NCBI GenBank assembly: GCA_030549335.1 | Contig: CM060188.1 | Coordinates: 49,565,696 to 49,629,695, forward strand | Source: Pontederia crassipes | Lineage: Eukaryota; Streptophyta; Magnoliopsida; Commelinales; Pontederiaceae | Length of the DNA stretch: 64,000 nt | Reading direction: 5' to 3' | Shown: positions 36,812 through 48,822 of the stretch, in pieces | Numbering within the stretch: the first letter of the stretch is position 1 | How the letters are laid out: every line of letters begins with the position of its first letter | Position numbers and translations under genes: made by a program | The notes under the pieces: model-generated | The model's database searches: none | The model's input: the letters and a program-made list of their open reading frames with translations, nothing else | Told to the model about the DNA's origin: nothing

Positions 36812-37345
36812 CTGGCCTAGAGCGAGGTCATCTCCTCCGAGGGATGTTTTCTCCTACCGCAAGATTTATTCTCACTCATGTTATGGCCTAGAGCGAGGTC
36901 ATCTCCTTCGAGGAATTTTTCCGCCTAGCGCAAGATTTATCCTCACTCATGTTATGGCATAGAGCGATGTCATCTCCTTCGAGGGATGTTTCCGCCTAGC
37001 GCAAGATTTATCCTCACTCATGTTATGGCTTAGAGCGAGGTCATCTCCTTCGAGGGATGTTTCCGCCTAGCGCAAGGTTTATTCTCACTGATGTTATGAC
37101 TTAGAGCGAGGTCATCTCCTTCAAGGGATGTTTCCGCCTAGCACAAGATTTATCCTAACTTATATTATGGCCTAGTGCGAGGTCATCTCCTCTAAGGGAT
37201 GTTTTCGATTAGTGCGAAGTTATCTTCATCTTTACGAATGTTGCCGCCTAGTGCGAGGTCGTCTCCAACGAGAGATGTTGCCATCTAGTGCGAGGTCATC
37301 CACACCCTTACGGATGTTTCTGCCTTGCGCGAGGTCATCTTGCCC
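36812..37345. repeat. 71-bp minisatellite in the outer element interior
   Basis: Units anchored on CTAGAGCGAGGTCATCTCC start at about 36821, 36892, 36963, 37034 and 37105 (spacing 71 bp) and then decay into shorter variants up to about 37340. Each includes GAGGGATGTTTCCGCCTAGC and TTATCCTCACTCATGTTATG. The inner relative has no such array. Confidence 0.88.
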
Positions 37346-39740
37346 AAAAAGACTGGCCGTGGCATTGATCCCCTACTGGCCCATGAAGGTCTAGATAGTT
37401 GCACCTAGTGTGCTAGCAATGGTATACCCTAAAAGAAAGAAGAGCTCTTCGAACGAACGAAAGTATAGATGAATGAATGACCAAAAGATGTATGAAAGGA
37501 CTTCATCCTTAAAAACAAAGAATACAAATGAAAGAACATGAAGGACAAACCATGAATGAGGAATAAATACCCATGATTCTTCTTAAAAGTTTAATGTTGA
37601 TATATGTCTAAGAATGATAAGGATGAACATGTACGAAGTTATGATTCTTATTATTGATGTCAAGTTAAGAAGATGGACAATTGTATGAAAAAGGACTAAT
37701 GCACAATATGAAAATGAACTGAAGTATGATTTGAAAATAGACTATGGTAGGTTACGAAAATGGACAATGTGCAAATGATAAAGATGATTGCTTGTCTTTT
37801 ATGATTGTTTTATTTTCCTTGCTTTATTGCTTGCATTCATTCTATGTGTTTACCTGCATTCATGATGTTTTATTAAGGATTTATGTCATGTAGAGTGCAT
37901 AAATTGTTTGTGTCCATTATAGATTGGATTTTACCATGCGTTTCATCGATCGATCGAATCATCATCATAATCGTAACGTTGATTCGGGATGTTTTTCACT
38001 CCTCTAAGATTATTACATTGATTCATTCCCCTATACATGGAGAGAAAGACACTCAACTCCAAATGAAGAGAACTTGCCGTGGTGATATATATAACCATTG
38101 GCTTTCTATAAAAGTATATGACATGATATTGCAACAGAAAGATAGGTCAACAGAAGACAATGCAAGGTAAACCAAAAAATTAAGTTAAGTAACTCCCATG
38201 ATCAAATTATCAAACAAAGCATGGACATATAAAGGATATTGAATGACATTGATCAATAAACCATTTTATTCCAATGGCATAAATTGCGAATGACAATCCA
38301 TTCTCAAATGATTTATAAGACTTTTGATTGATTCCAAATAAATTTGGCGCATTGGACAATTACCTATTCTTGTACTTTGTGCAATCCCTCAAGTTATATG
38401 ATCTAAGTCAAAGGTCAAGTGACCATACCTCTAGATGACTCATCATACCATATTGGGCGACGTTAAACATTGCTTTTCATTGAATCCAAATAAATTACTA
38501 ACATTGAATCATGTATCGTTATGGACGACAGACCAATGGCAATAGATGCCAGGTGGATATCAGATCGATAGCTATATTGTAATTAAACTCACATATGCAA
38601 TGATCCTTGGAGATCATGAAGTTATGAAAAAAATGATAGATTTGTCCCTTGAATTCCAATGTTAAACAAATTAGAAATATAAAGTTCCAAAAGAAATGAT
38701 AAAATGTTAAAAGCATAATTGATGGTAAAGATAAAAGCCTAGGATAACATCGAGTGCAATCAATTGTTTGTATCTAACTACAATTATCATAAGTTGGGGA
38801 TAGGTCAAATATGAAGATAAAGGAAATGGTAGTAAGTATATGTAATGTTGAAAATTAGAATTGAACGTGATTTTAGAAGAGAAAATATAAGTGCTTGCTC
38901 ATTAAGTTCAGATATATCAATATGATTAAAAATATAATGATAAGCATGTTCACTAACACTCCTTTTAAGGAGGTTATTGATCCAAACAACTATAATAGAA
39001 TACGCTGAAATTTTGATAGATAAGAGAACTATGGAGACTTTGGAATACATGTTGAGGATGTGTACACTTGATTGACATGGTAGCCGGAATAATCATTTAT
39101 ATGTGATTGAAATTACTTATGATAAGGGCCACCAATCAAATATTTTAGAATATCGTTCAATTATATTGACAACTTTGTTGTTCACCCACTCAATTGGGTG
39201 AAATAGGCAAAGAGAAATCATGAACGAAGATGATATGTCAAGAAGGTTGAACGAATTAAGAAAAAGGTTAAAAGCAAAAGAGCTATGCAAATTGAAAGTT
39301 TCCTATATGAAAGATGTAATGTAGATAGGTAAATAAGATCGATTAGTCCTCACCATAAGAGACTATTTAAATATTGAAGCCAGTCGGCAAGGTTACATAT
39401 AGGTTGACACTGCCCTCTTTTTAGGGAGGAGTGCATTACATATTCCACGAGTTCCCGCTCGAGAAGTACAAGCATGATGATGCTAACATCATTAGAATTA
39501 AGGGCCTAATCTAGTCGCAGACCCCATCTTTGCCAAATATCGACTCATATTATGAAACACAAGGTACAATGTCGAAAGAATAAGTATGTGCCCATGGCCC
39601 AAGTAGCCTGCGTCCCACCTCGATGAAGAGGTAACATGGAAGCTCGAGTTGGGAATGCGCTAAGAATTCCCACATCTTTTTAGTAAGTCCTCCACCTCAT
39701 GCAAAATTTAAGTACGAATTTTCTTTTAAGGAGGTTATAA

Positions 39741-41796
39741 TGTAACAACCACAAAAAAAAGTCATGGGCAGCTGACAGAGGGAATCAAATCCCCTGTTAA
39801 CATAGAAAGAAAATAAATGGCATTTATGTTGTGAGGTGGCATGGAAATCAGGAGTAAAAATAGGATCTGAAAAAATTGAATGGAAAAACAACCTCCATCT
39901 CCCTAGCGTGATGTTCACATAAAGAGAACTCAAAAATCCCTTTGACTTGGAATCCATCGTATGCCCTCTTTTCCCCTCACTCCATCATGGTGGTACTCCA
40001 AGTGCAATAAGAACAGCCAACTATCTCCTGTCTTCGCCCATATTTCTGTACTCCAGTGACGTAACCTCATGATCCATTGTACCCTTTGACCTGCATGCAG
40101 ATGAAGGGTGCCCAAGGGAGGAAGGCGCTGCTTAGGGTCGACGAAGAGGGGCGCTGAGATCAGAAACCTGACGGATTGACGAGGGAACAGTAGCGAACCA
40201 AGTGGGTGAAATCGAAATCACTCTGCATAACTATGAATAGGATTAGATCTGAATCGCTGATATAAAATTCTATAAAATGACATGATTGAACGAAGAAAAG
40301 AAATGAACGGATTGTTTGCCCTACGATTCTATGTTTGTTGTTGAATGTTGATATGAGTGTGTTTTCTTTATCATTGTCTTGTGTTGATGATTGCTCTGAA
40401 GTAATGATACATCTAGAATAGAAGACTCTCAAGTTTTATATTCTCTGTTCATGATTAAATGCTTAACGTCCGGTCGACCGACCATAAGGGACCGGTCGAT
40501 CGACATGCCTGTGTTCGTCCATGTACATTGATCGATCGACCGACCGATGAAAATCGGTCGATCGATCATCCCTTCTGAAATGCACAGCTCGATCGACCGA
40601 CCGATAGAAATTCGTTGAGCAAATCTCATATTATCGATCGATCGATCAAGAGAAATCGGTCGACCGATGTCGATAGATCGATTGACCGACCAGGAGAGAC
40701 CGATCGATCGAACTTTGAGTCTGACCCTTAATTCTACTTAGTATTAAATCTAGATTTTTGACATGATCATTATTGTTTTCCCCTCTGATTGATTATCTAT
40801 ATGACTGAATTAGAAGATAAGTTATTAATTCACCATCCATCGATCCAGCCACCTCTATAGTATGAAAGAACGACAATAAGGATAAAGTGATTATTAAAGA
40901 AAGATGACAGAATAAAAAAGGGGTGGTCAGCCCATACCAAGTACCTAAGGATAAGGGTCACTCCCTTGATAATGGCTCTATCAACCATTGACCTACACAA
41001 GGCTGTATTATTTTGCTTGGCATAAACCTCAAAAGTTAAAGGCACTTAAAGTCATATGAGTTATAAGTATAGTTCAAGGTACAGGAGAATGTGCAAGTAA
41101 TGCATGCATGATATCAAAGAATCTAAAGACACCTAAAGTGATATGATTTATAAGTAAAGTTCAAGGTAAAGAAAGACATTCAAGTAATGCAAGTAAGATG
41201 TCAAGTATTGTCATGATTTTTATCACGATTAATGAATTTCCTCTTGATTCCAAGTTATTATGGTTTACCAACTTGATGTTATTGCTTATCATTATTCATT
41301 GATTTTCTTTATTATTTCTAACGACTACATGCTTAATCTCTGATCAAGATAAATTATTTCACCGATTCTAATTTATCATATTTAATAGTTATGCATTGTA
41401 TACTTATATGTTCCCCACTAGGTTATAAACCTTACGGGAGGACCTCCTCCCTTGTGTTTGATCTCCACAGGTTCGGATCAGTGATAATGTGGAGTAGGTG
41501 TGCTGCGACAAGGCTCTAGCGACAAGAAAGTACATGAACCACAAGGCCTATTTAGTGATATATTGCCCTCCCGCGTTTACGAATTTTTGATGTAGAACTT
41601 ATGACCCTAAAAGATGATGTAACCCTCTTCCTTAGACTTCTGCATTTAATATAAATCCTCTTTATTTTCTTTCTTCCGCTGACGTGTCTCGATTCTTGAC
41701 TGAGACTTAGTCAATAAGATGGTCAAAGTCATAGCGTCCGTAGCGTTCCCAGGTTGGTCTTCGTCATGTGGCGGATGTCGATTTGGTGGCGTTACA
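39741..41796 (+). repeat. Outer element right LTR (uninterrupted)
   Basis: 2056 bp, TGTAACAACC to GGTGGCGTTACA, flanked by TCATT. At about 41209 it preserves the unoccupied version of the site (CAAGTATTGTCATGAT) into which the inner element inserted in the left LTR. Confidence 0.93.
40463..40715. repeat. CGGTCGACCG palindrome array (right LTR)
   Basis: Same architecture as 26020-26262, with small sequence changes that mostly exchange one palindromic hexamer for another (TCGACC, TCGATC). Confidence 0.85.
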
Positions 41797-41801
41797 TCAT
41801 T

Positions 41802-42479
41802 TGTTAAAAATTTCTTATGATTTCCTTTATATAAAGTCCTGAACCTCTATTTTTTCCTTCCATGTGTCGGCCAGGGTTTGAAGAAGGAAAAAAGGAGAAG
41901 AATCAAGACGAAGAAGAAAGATACACTTAAGAAAATCAAATTTTTGGCGGTTTAATCCATAAAAAAAACCACCAGATCTATTGAAAACCTAATTTATATA
42001 TGATGGGAAAGCACGTGCTCAAAAAATGCTTGTCACAAAGCATTTTTGGATGGGCATATAAATTCTCTTAGAAGTTATGGCTATTGAATCCATCGTGAAA
42101 ACAATTTTCGAAACTATCGACAGGTACTACCCATCGGTAGTTCAGACGAGTGATTCCCATTGGAACTTCCAATAGATGTAGCACTCGTCAGAATTAGGTG
42201 TCTCCCATCGAAACTTTCGACGAATGTAGCACCCGTCGAAAGTTCCGATGGGTGCTAATCATCAGAATTTTTTACAGGGGCCACCCATGGGAATTTCCAA
42301 TGGTTGGCGCCATCTGTCAAGACTTCCAAAGCGTGTTGCAACTTTCGAAAGTTTCGACAGTTTCACCCCTGAGTAAGTTTTTTTAACAAAAAATATTTTC
42401 TTAACATAATATGAAAATTGTAAAAAAGGTCGATTTCAAAAATTCATTTTAAAAAATTGTCACTTTGATATAGTGGATG
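41802..42479. other. Region right of the nested elements with GTCGAAAGTTCCGATGGGTG-like repeats
   Basis: Contains a TATATAAAGTCC stretch near 41820 followed by leader-like sequence. At about 42115-42365 come several diverged direct and inverted copies of a CCCATYGGAACTTYC / CGAAAGTTCCGATGGGTG motif. Probably LTR or leader sequence of an old retroelement, but no partner was found. Confidence 0.35.
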
Positions 42480-45400
42480 CATTTGGACAAAATTGTGAGG
42501 GCCAAAGTTTAAAGTGGACAATTGACATTCACAGAACCATGGTTGGTTGACTGATCAATCGAGCAAGGTTGATAATGTATGGTCAAAAAATGCAATAGTA
42601 ATTTTCACCAATAAGAAAATCTCGATCGATCCTCTGCATCGATCAATCGATGCAGAATTTTATAATATGAACTAATTGTTGTGCTGAATTTTTTTAAAGA
42701 CACTATCAATGGCCATATGAAGTAGGGGCATTCAAAGGTCGAGTTGGACCGGACCACCTCAAAACCTATTCAAACCAGACTAATTTTGATCGAATTGAAT
42801 TGGACTCGGATTGCGCGCATTGGAATAGAGTAGGTAGATTACCTTATCATCATTTCTATTTTTCTTACTTTTCATTATTCAATATAAAAATATTATTTAG
42901 TATTTATTTTAAAGCATAAAATAACTTATAAAATATATAAATATTATTTTCCTATTTTAATATATTCTTTTAAAACTTAGATAAAATATAAACTTAAGGT
43001 AAAATAAAAATATTTTTTTGTCATTGGGTTGGGTCGATTTAGGTTGAAAAAATTGAATATGTACCTAATTCAGCCCATACTAAGTTGGGTCGGATCATCA
43101 GATTGACCCAACTCAATGAACACCTCTAAAATGAAGATAAGGAGCCTATAAAAGTAACCCCAAGGATTGAAGAGAAATTAGTAATGCAAGTTAAATAATC
43201 TTAGAGCCTCTTCCAAGTCTAAAGTACTTAAACTTTTCTTTGAAAATTATCATTTCCCTCTCATTATTTAATTGTGAGCATTCATTGTAAGAAAAAAGTA
43301 ATGGAAGGAACTATTTGTATGTTCATGTGGTGAACTTGACAGATCATTGTAAGAATATATGTCCCTTGTCTCTTAAGTGTAGAAGAAGACGATGCGACAT
43401 AAAAAATGTCACTACTAATCTATGAAATAGAAAGAATGAAAGATAAAAAAAAACAAATGCCCATAATAAGAAAATGTTAATCTTGAGGGTGATGGAAGTT
43501 AAAGAAGAAGCAAGTGAAAAAGATGATGAAACTAATGAGAGAGAACTAGCTCTTTATGCAAAGAAAATTGAAAAATATCTAAAATTTGCAAAGTAAAAGA
43601 AGCAAGGTAGATATTCGAGAAGAAAGTGCACCAACAAAAATCAAGTCACTTGTTTTGAGTCCAAAAAATTGAGCACTACAAAAATGAGTGTCCAAATCTT
43701 ATCAAGGATAAGTAAGTTGAATCATCCAAGAAAAAGAAAAAAAATCTCCCCAATGGCGTAGAATGAAAAAGAGAAGAGTGAAGATAGTTTATCCTCTATT
43801 GATGGAGATGAAATATATCTTTGCTTTAAGACAAATGAAGATGTATATTATAACTCTTCATACGATGAACTGAACTTTTTTACATGCATAAAAAAAATTT
43901 AGAAATCTTATTTGTAAATATGGATAACTTAAGAAGAGGTATGATAATTTTAGAAATATATTTCGAAAATTTTAAAAATAAAAATCATAGCCGTGTTGAT
44001 ATATGTGAAATTTTCATATCCTCAAAATATGGGAAAACAACTTTAGAATTTTTAATTGATGAATATGATTTAAATACATTTATTAGGTAACAAAAAGATA
44101 TTATTGAAATTCTATAAACATCGATTAGTGACTTGAAAGAAAAAAAATTTAAAAATTCAAAGGAAAGGAAATGCCATAATGGTTTTGACCGGGTTATAAT
44201 TTTTTTAAAAGAAGCGAAAGAATTTTATTTGTGAAAGTTTCAAATAAAAATAAGTTAAACATAATTTGCTTTCATTGTGATTTTGATGGTCAGTATACTT
44301 TTGAATGCAACTTTGGGAAAATGGAAAAAATTGGGAAAAGATATGGTTCCTAAAAGAACCAATATTATTAATCATCTTGGTCTCAAAAAAATTTGGATAT
44401 CAAAAGAGTTGAATATCTATTATGACTATTTTTGTAAGATATTTTAATAAAGAAGAAAGGTTAAGGCAAATGATATTTGGATAGTACATGTTCAAGACAT
44501 ATAATTGGAGACATATCCAACTTCATTATCTTGGAAGAAAAAAAATGATGGAATCGTTACTTTTTGTGATAATGCAAAGGAAAAAGTAATTGAAAATGAT
44601 ACTATTGGTAGGGTCACTCGTTAGAATTTATTTTGAAAATATTGACTTTCTGACAATTTAAAACACAATCTAATTAGTTGTAATCAACTTTATGATAAAA
44701 TATTTAATAAAATTTTAAAAGAGAAGGTACTTGATTATTGATAAAAATGTAATATTCATAAAGAATTTTAAATATAACAATTTATAAAATTGTCTTTGAT
44801 GTTTAGAAAATTAATTACGTTTAAGTGCTTTGAATTATGATACCACTTTACGGCATAAAATTTTTTGTGACGTAAACCTTAAACTATTAAGATTTTTTTT
44901 CTAAAATTGAGTTAGATAGAGGTCAATTTAAAATTAAATTTGAGAAACAGATATTTATGATTCTTACCTAAAAGAAAAACAAACAAAAGGTATCATAAAA
45001 TCAAAATGCATAATTATCACTAATAGATGTTTGGAGCTTTTGCATCTTACTTTGTTTAGTCATATCGATATCTAGGCGATACAAAAATATATTTTTTATT
45101 TATAAAATGAATATTCTCATTTAAGACTAACATAAAATTTTTGACATATTTTTTAAACCTTTTAAAAGAGTCCAAAATGAGTTTAAAGACCAAAATTTTA
45201 AAAAATAGAAGTCACTACGGTGCAGAGTTTAGAAACAAAATGTTTGAACTACATTGTGAAGTAAATTTTATTATGGATAATTTCTCACTACATGTTTTTG
45301 TGATGAAAATATATTTTTATACTTATATATATTATTCTTATTTTACATATAATATTTTTTTCTGTAAATAAAGATTAAGCTTTTGACATATTTTTAAAAT

Positions 45401-47480
45401 TTACAAAAAGAGTCCCAAATGAGTTTCAAATCAAAAGTTTAAAAATTAAAAGTGACCATGGTAAAAAAATTAGGAACAAAAAGTTTGAATTATTTTGCGA
45501 AGAAAATAGTATTGTGCAATTTTTTTCTACTCTTGGAATATTTCAACAAAATGGTGTTATAGAAAGAAAAATAATATAAAGATACAAGTAATGATAAGAA
45601 CTAATTTGAAAAAAAGTAACCTTACAAAATATTTTTGAATGGAAGCCATTAATACTTCTTGCTATATTTTAATATGACTTTAATAAAAAATAGTTAATAA
45701 AACTTTTTTTGAACTCATTTATAAAAAAGACTATTTCATATTTTAAGGTTTTATGCAAATTATTTTGTTAGATAACAAAGAAAAAGAAAAAAAAATGCTA
45801 AATGGATGATTTTATTTTTCTTATTTTTATTAAATTATAGGTAAACATATAGAGTTCATAATAAAAAAACCCTTTTAGTTGAAAAATCGATGCATATTAA
45901 ATTTAATTAGACAAACCAAATGAACATGACATAGGTGCTATTGGCATTCAAGAAAATTAGAAAAAGTACACTTAGAAAAAAGTTCATCCCAAGGCGGAAG
46001 AATTGAAAAAGAAAAAGAAGTTGTAGTTGAAATGTAAGTGAAAAATCAAAGTGTTGAACAAATTGAAGACCAATCACTTGATTTCTCCATAAATCATTTT
46101 AAAATTTGGAGAGATATCTCCTCACATTTAATTGATCAAATTATTGGCAACTAATGTGACGGAATCAAAGCTTGAAACTCCTTTAATTTTTTTTGTACTT
46201 TTTCAACTTTATGAGCCTTGTGTGACCCAAATTGGATAAATCCTGCACACAAGGAATTAAGTAATTTTGAGAGAATTAAAGTTTGGATATTTGTGAAAAG
46301 ATCAAAGGACCATCCCAGCAATTCAAACCAAATGTGTCTTTTGAAATAAGTTAAGATGAAATGGTGTCATTTAGCGACCAAAGGTTATTCATAAATTGAA
46401 GAAATTAATTTTGATGACACACGTGCTTCCAACAAGACTTGAGGTTAATTCAATTGTTTGTTATAAAGACTTTAAACTCTTTCAAGTGAATGTGAAATTA
46501 ACCTTTTTAAATAATCTTATAAATGAAGTGGTTTATATTAAACAACCACTAAGGTTTTGAAAATTCAAAATTTTCAAATCATTATTTAAAAATTTTCAAA
46601 GCTCTTTATGATATCAAACAAGCCCTACAAGTTTCATATGAAATGTTAAGTGTGTTTTAAATTGAAAATAGTTTAAAAAAAAGGAAGTTGATGCTATATT
46701 ATTTTTAAAGCACTTGGATAAATATATTTTAATAATATACAATTATGTTGATGTTATTATTTATAATGCCACTAATGAATATTTGTGCAAAGCATTTGGA
46801 TCGCTTATGTAAAATAAATTTGAGATGAGTTTTGTAGAAGTTCACATTATTTTTAAGTTTGCAAGTGAATGAATCTAAAGATGGGATCATATTAAACAAA
46901 GTAATTATCCAAGCACTTTGGAATGAATGATCTCAAATCAAGTTCAACTCTAATGAGTATATGAACAAAGTTCGACAAAAATGAAAATGAAAAATCTTTT
47001 GATAAAAAATATAGATGTATGATTGATAGTCTTCTCTACTTAACAATATTTAGATTGGATATTACGTTTAGTATGTGCTTAGTGCTAGATTTCAAGACTG
47101 AAGAGAAGTTAGTTATGTAATTTAAATTATCCTAGTGTGTCTTCCTAGTCCATAACACACATTTGAGTTTTTCTTTGCAATTTATTCATTCTCTTTTCTT
47201 GTTTTAATTGTGAGCATTCATTGTAAGAAGTGAGTGTTGAATAAAACTATGTTTATGTTCTTGTGGTAAATTTGGTAGCTGGCTGTAAAGAGAGGCGTGT
47301 CTTGACTCTTGAGCGTGCAAGAAGGTGGTGCAATAAAAAGAGTTCCTTACCCTAATTCGTAGGTCAAGGAGTTGGACTGTAATCAATAAGTCTTGCCTTT
47401 TGAGTTTGCATCTCCTACTTTCTATTTTCTTATTGCTTATTAGATTTTGTTCGAATTTCCAAATTTTGATTCTTATACAC
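42480..47480 (+). mobile_element. Ty1/copia retrotransposon fossil
   Basis: Plus-strand pieces in copia order are: gag with zinc-knuckle remnant (about 43480-44330), a protease-like segment (about 44475-44560), integrase-like segments (about 45140-45590, apparently present twice) and reverse transcriptase (about 46430-46830, with ALYDIKQAL and NYVDVII-like motifs). Flanking segments at about 43165-43390 and 47095-47330 resemble one another (both have AATTGTGAGCATTCATTGTAAG) and are probably diverged LTR parts. The copy is old and broken many times. A hAT MITE (42723-43128) lies in the left flank. Confidence 0.8.
42723..43128. mobile_element. hAT MITE, GGGTCGGGT-rich family, copy 3 (diverged)
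   Basis: Starts TAGGGGCATTCAAAGG and ends in the inverse of TAGAGGTGTTCATTGAG. Flanks ATATGAAG (42715-42722) and AAATGAAG (43129-43136) match at 7 of 8 bases. It is 406 bp with an AT-rich centre, and its terminal GGGTCGG motifs are more eroded than in copies 1 and 2. Confidence 0.8.
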
Positions 47481-47487
47481 CAATTTA

Positions 47488-47505
47488 CCCCCCCCCCCCC
47501 CCCCC
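47488..47505. repeat. Poly-C run (18 C)
   Basis: An 18-base C homopolymer near the right end of the copia fossil. Its length is liable to sequencing error. Confidence 0.9.
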
Positions 47506-47559
47506 TCTTTCTCTGTGATTTTCAATCCTTATCTGCATAGAATTAGTTCGATGAATAAA

Positions 47560-48700
47560 TTTCATATGCCATATTAGCAATGAGAGAAAAATCTACTATC
47601 ATATCAGTACTCCAATGCCTAACCTTAACCTTTTTAGTAGATGTGGAAGAAGCTGGACCATATGGATATGAATCAATGACATTGAGCAATTATTTTGGAA
47701 GTGTAAGGTCTGGAAGGAAATGGTAGTCAACTAGTACTCGAGTGAGGAGACAATGAATAAAAATTAGGTGTAGACTCATTATTAGGAGGCGAGTTTCAAT
47801 GGAAAACACTATGAGTAATCTTAAGATGAGTGATTTGGTAAGATGATATAAAAAGGACAAGGCGAGGCTGTGTGGGTTGGGGGAAGGGTTATCCAAGGAA
47901 CAGAAGAAGATGAAGGACTAAGGATGGATCATTGGAAAATATGAATTGCGTGGGAAAAGAAGATTCATCAAATATGACAGGATTGCACCACTTTGAATGG
48001 AATATCATAATAATGATGATAATGTGGAAAAAAACTTTTAAGACGCACACTTAGCCAAATGAAAATGGAATTTATAATGTTGAAATGGTTGCAAGAATGG
48101 GAAAGATGTGCAATCAAATAATCAAGTCTGATGAAACAAGGAGAACAATGTCTAAGGGAGGTGATAAACTAGAAAAAAAAGTAGTAGACAACTTGTTGAT
48201 TGGATAAAAATTGAATTCAATTGCACATTGGTAGCCAAGGAGTTCGCAATAACGTGAAAATCATTTCAACAATATGTTAAACTTGCATTTGTCAATTTGA
48301 TTTTGTCTCTGTATATGTGCAAAAGAAATACAATGATGTATGTTAGAATGAGAAACCATAGAATAAGAGTTTGAAACTCTCTTTCACCATATAATTGAAC
48401 AAGTTGAATCTTACTATTAAAACAATGAAATTGAGAAGCTAAATCAATATTTTGATTAATGAGATGCATCCAAGTAAAGTTAGAATAATCACATAGGTAG
48501 GAAACAATGATGCTCCTTTGAAGAATGAATCGAAGCAGGTCTTATATAAAATAAAAATAAAGGAGCATAATTTCACAAAAAATTGGACTTGAACCATAGT
48601 TGGTAACTTTTCAAGTTTGTATTCTTCGCAAAAAAAAAATAATAGAATCATATGATTTAGATTAAATTTGATGCTCAATATGGATGTCAAGACCTATTTA
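47560..48700 (-). mobile_element. Second Ty1/copia fossil, minus strand
   Basis: Minus-strand frames between about 48690 and 48240 resemble the copia GAG-pre-integrase and integrase core (segments such as QFHCFNSKIQ, which in living relatives precedes the catalytic DNGREF-type motif). Downstream, about 47900-47690, is a proline-rich linker-like stretch. It is broken many times, no LTRs were found, and the orientation is opposite to the neighbouring copia fossil. Confidence 0.55.
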
Positions 48701-48736
48701 AATATGCCATCAAGAAGAAGAAATGAAAGTAAGGTT

Positions 48737-48822
48737 ATACATACATACATACATACATACATACATACATACATACATACATACATACATACATACATAC
48801 ATACATACATACATACATACAT
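48737..48822. repeat. (TACA)n microsatellite
   Basis: About 21 uninterrupted tetranucleotide units. Confidence 0.97.

Larger units (their letters stand above)
25286..41796 (+). mobile_element. Outer LTR retrotransposon, older, non-coding interior, hosting a nested relative
   Basis: The left LTR (25286-26759 plus 34892-35481, split by the inner element) and right LTR (39741-41796) are each about 2.06 kb, start TGTAACAAC and end GCATTACA or GCGTTACA. Both ends are flanked by TCATT (25281-25285 and 41797-41801). An initiator-Met tRNA type primer site follows the left LTR at 35486. The 4.26-kb interior (35482-39740) holds no intact gag or pol, only a faint chromodomain-like pol tail near 39600-39690. 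Over the first 200 bp the LTRs differ by roughly 8 percent by eye, suggesting an age of a few million years. Family: Ty3/gypsy, large non-autonomous type. Confidence 0.88.

Noticed and set aside
36744-36962. 72-codon frame with Pro/Arg-rich repeats
   Set aside because: Translation of the 71-bp minisatellite.
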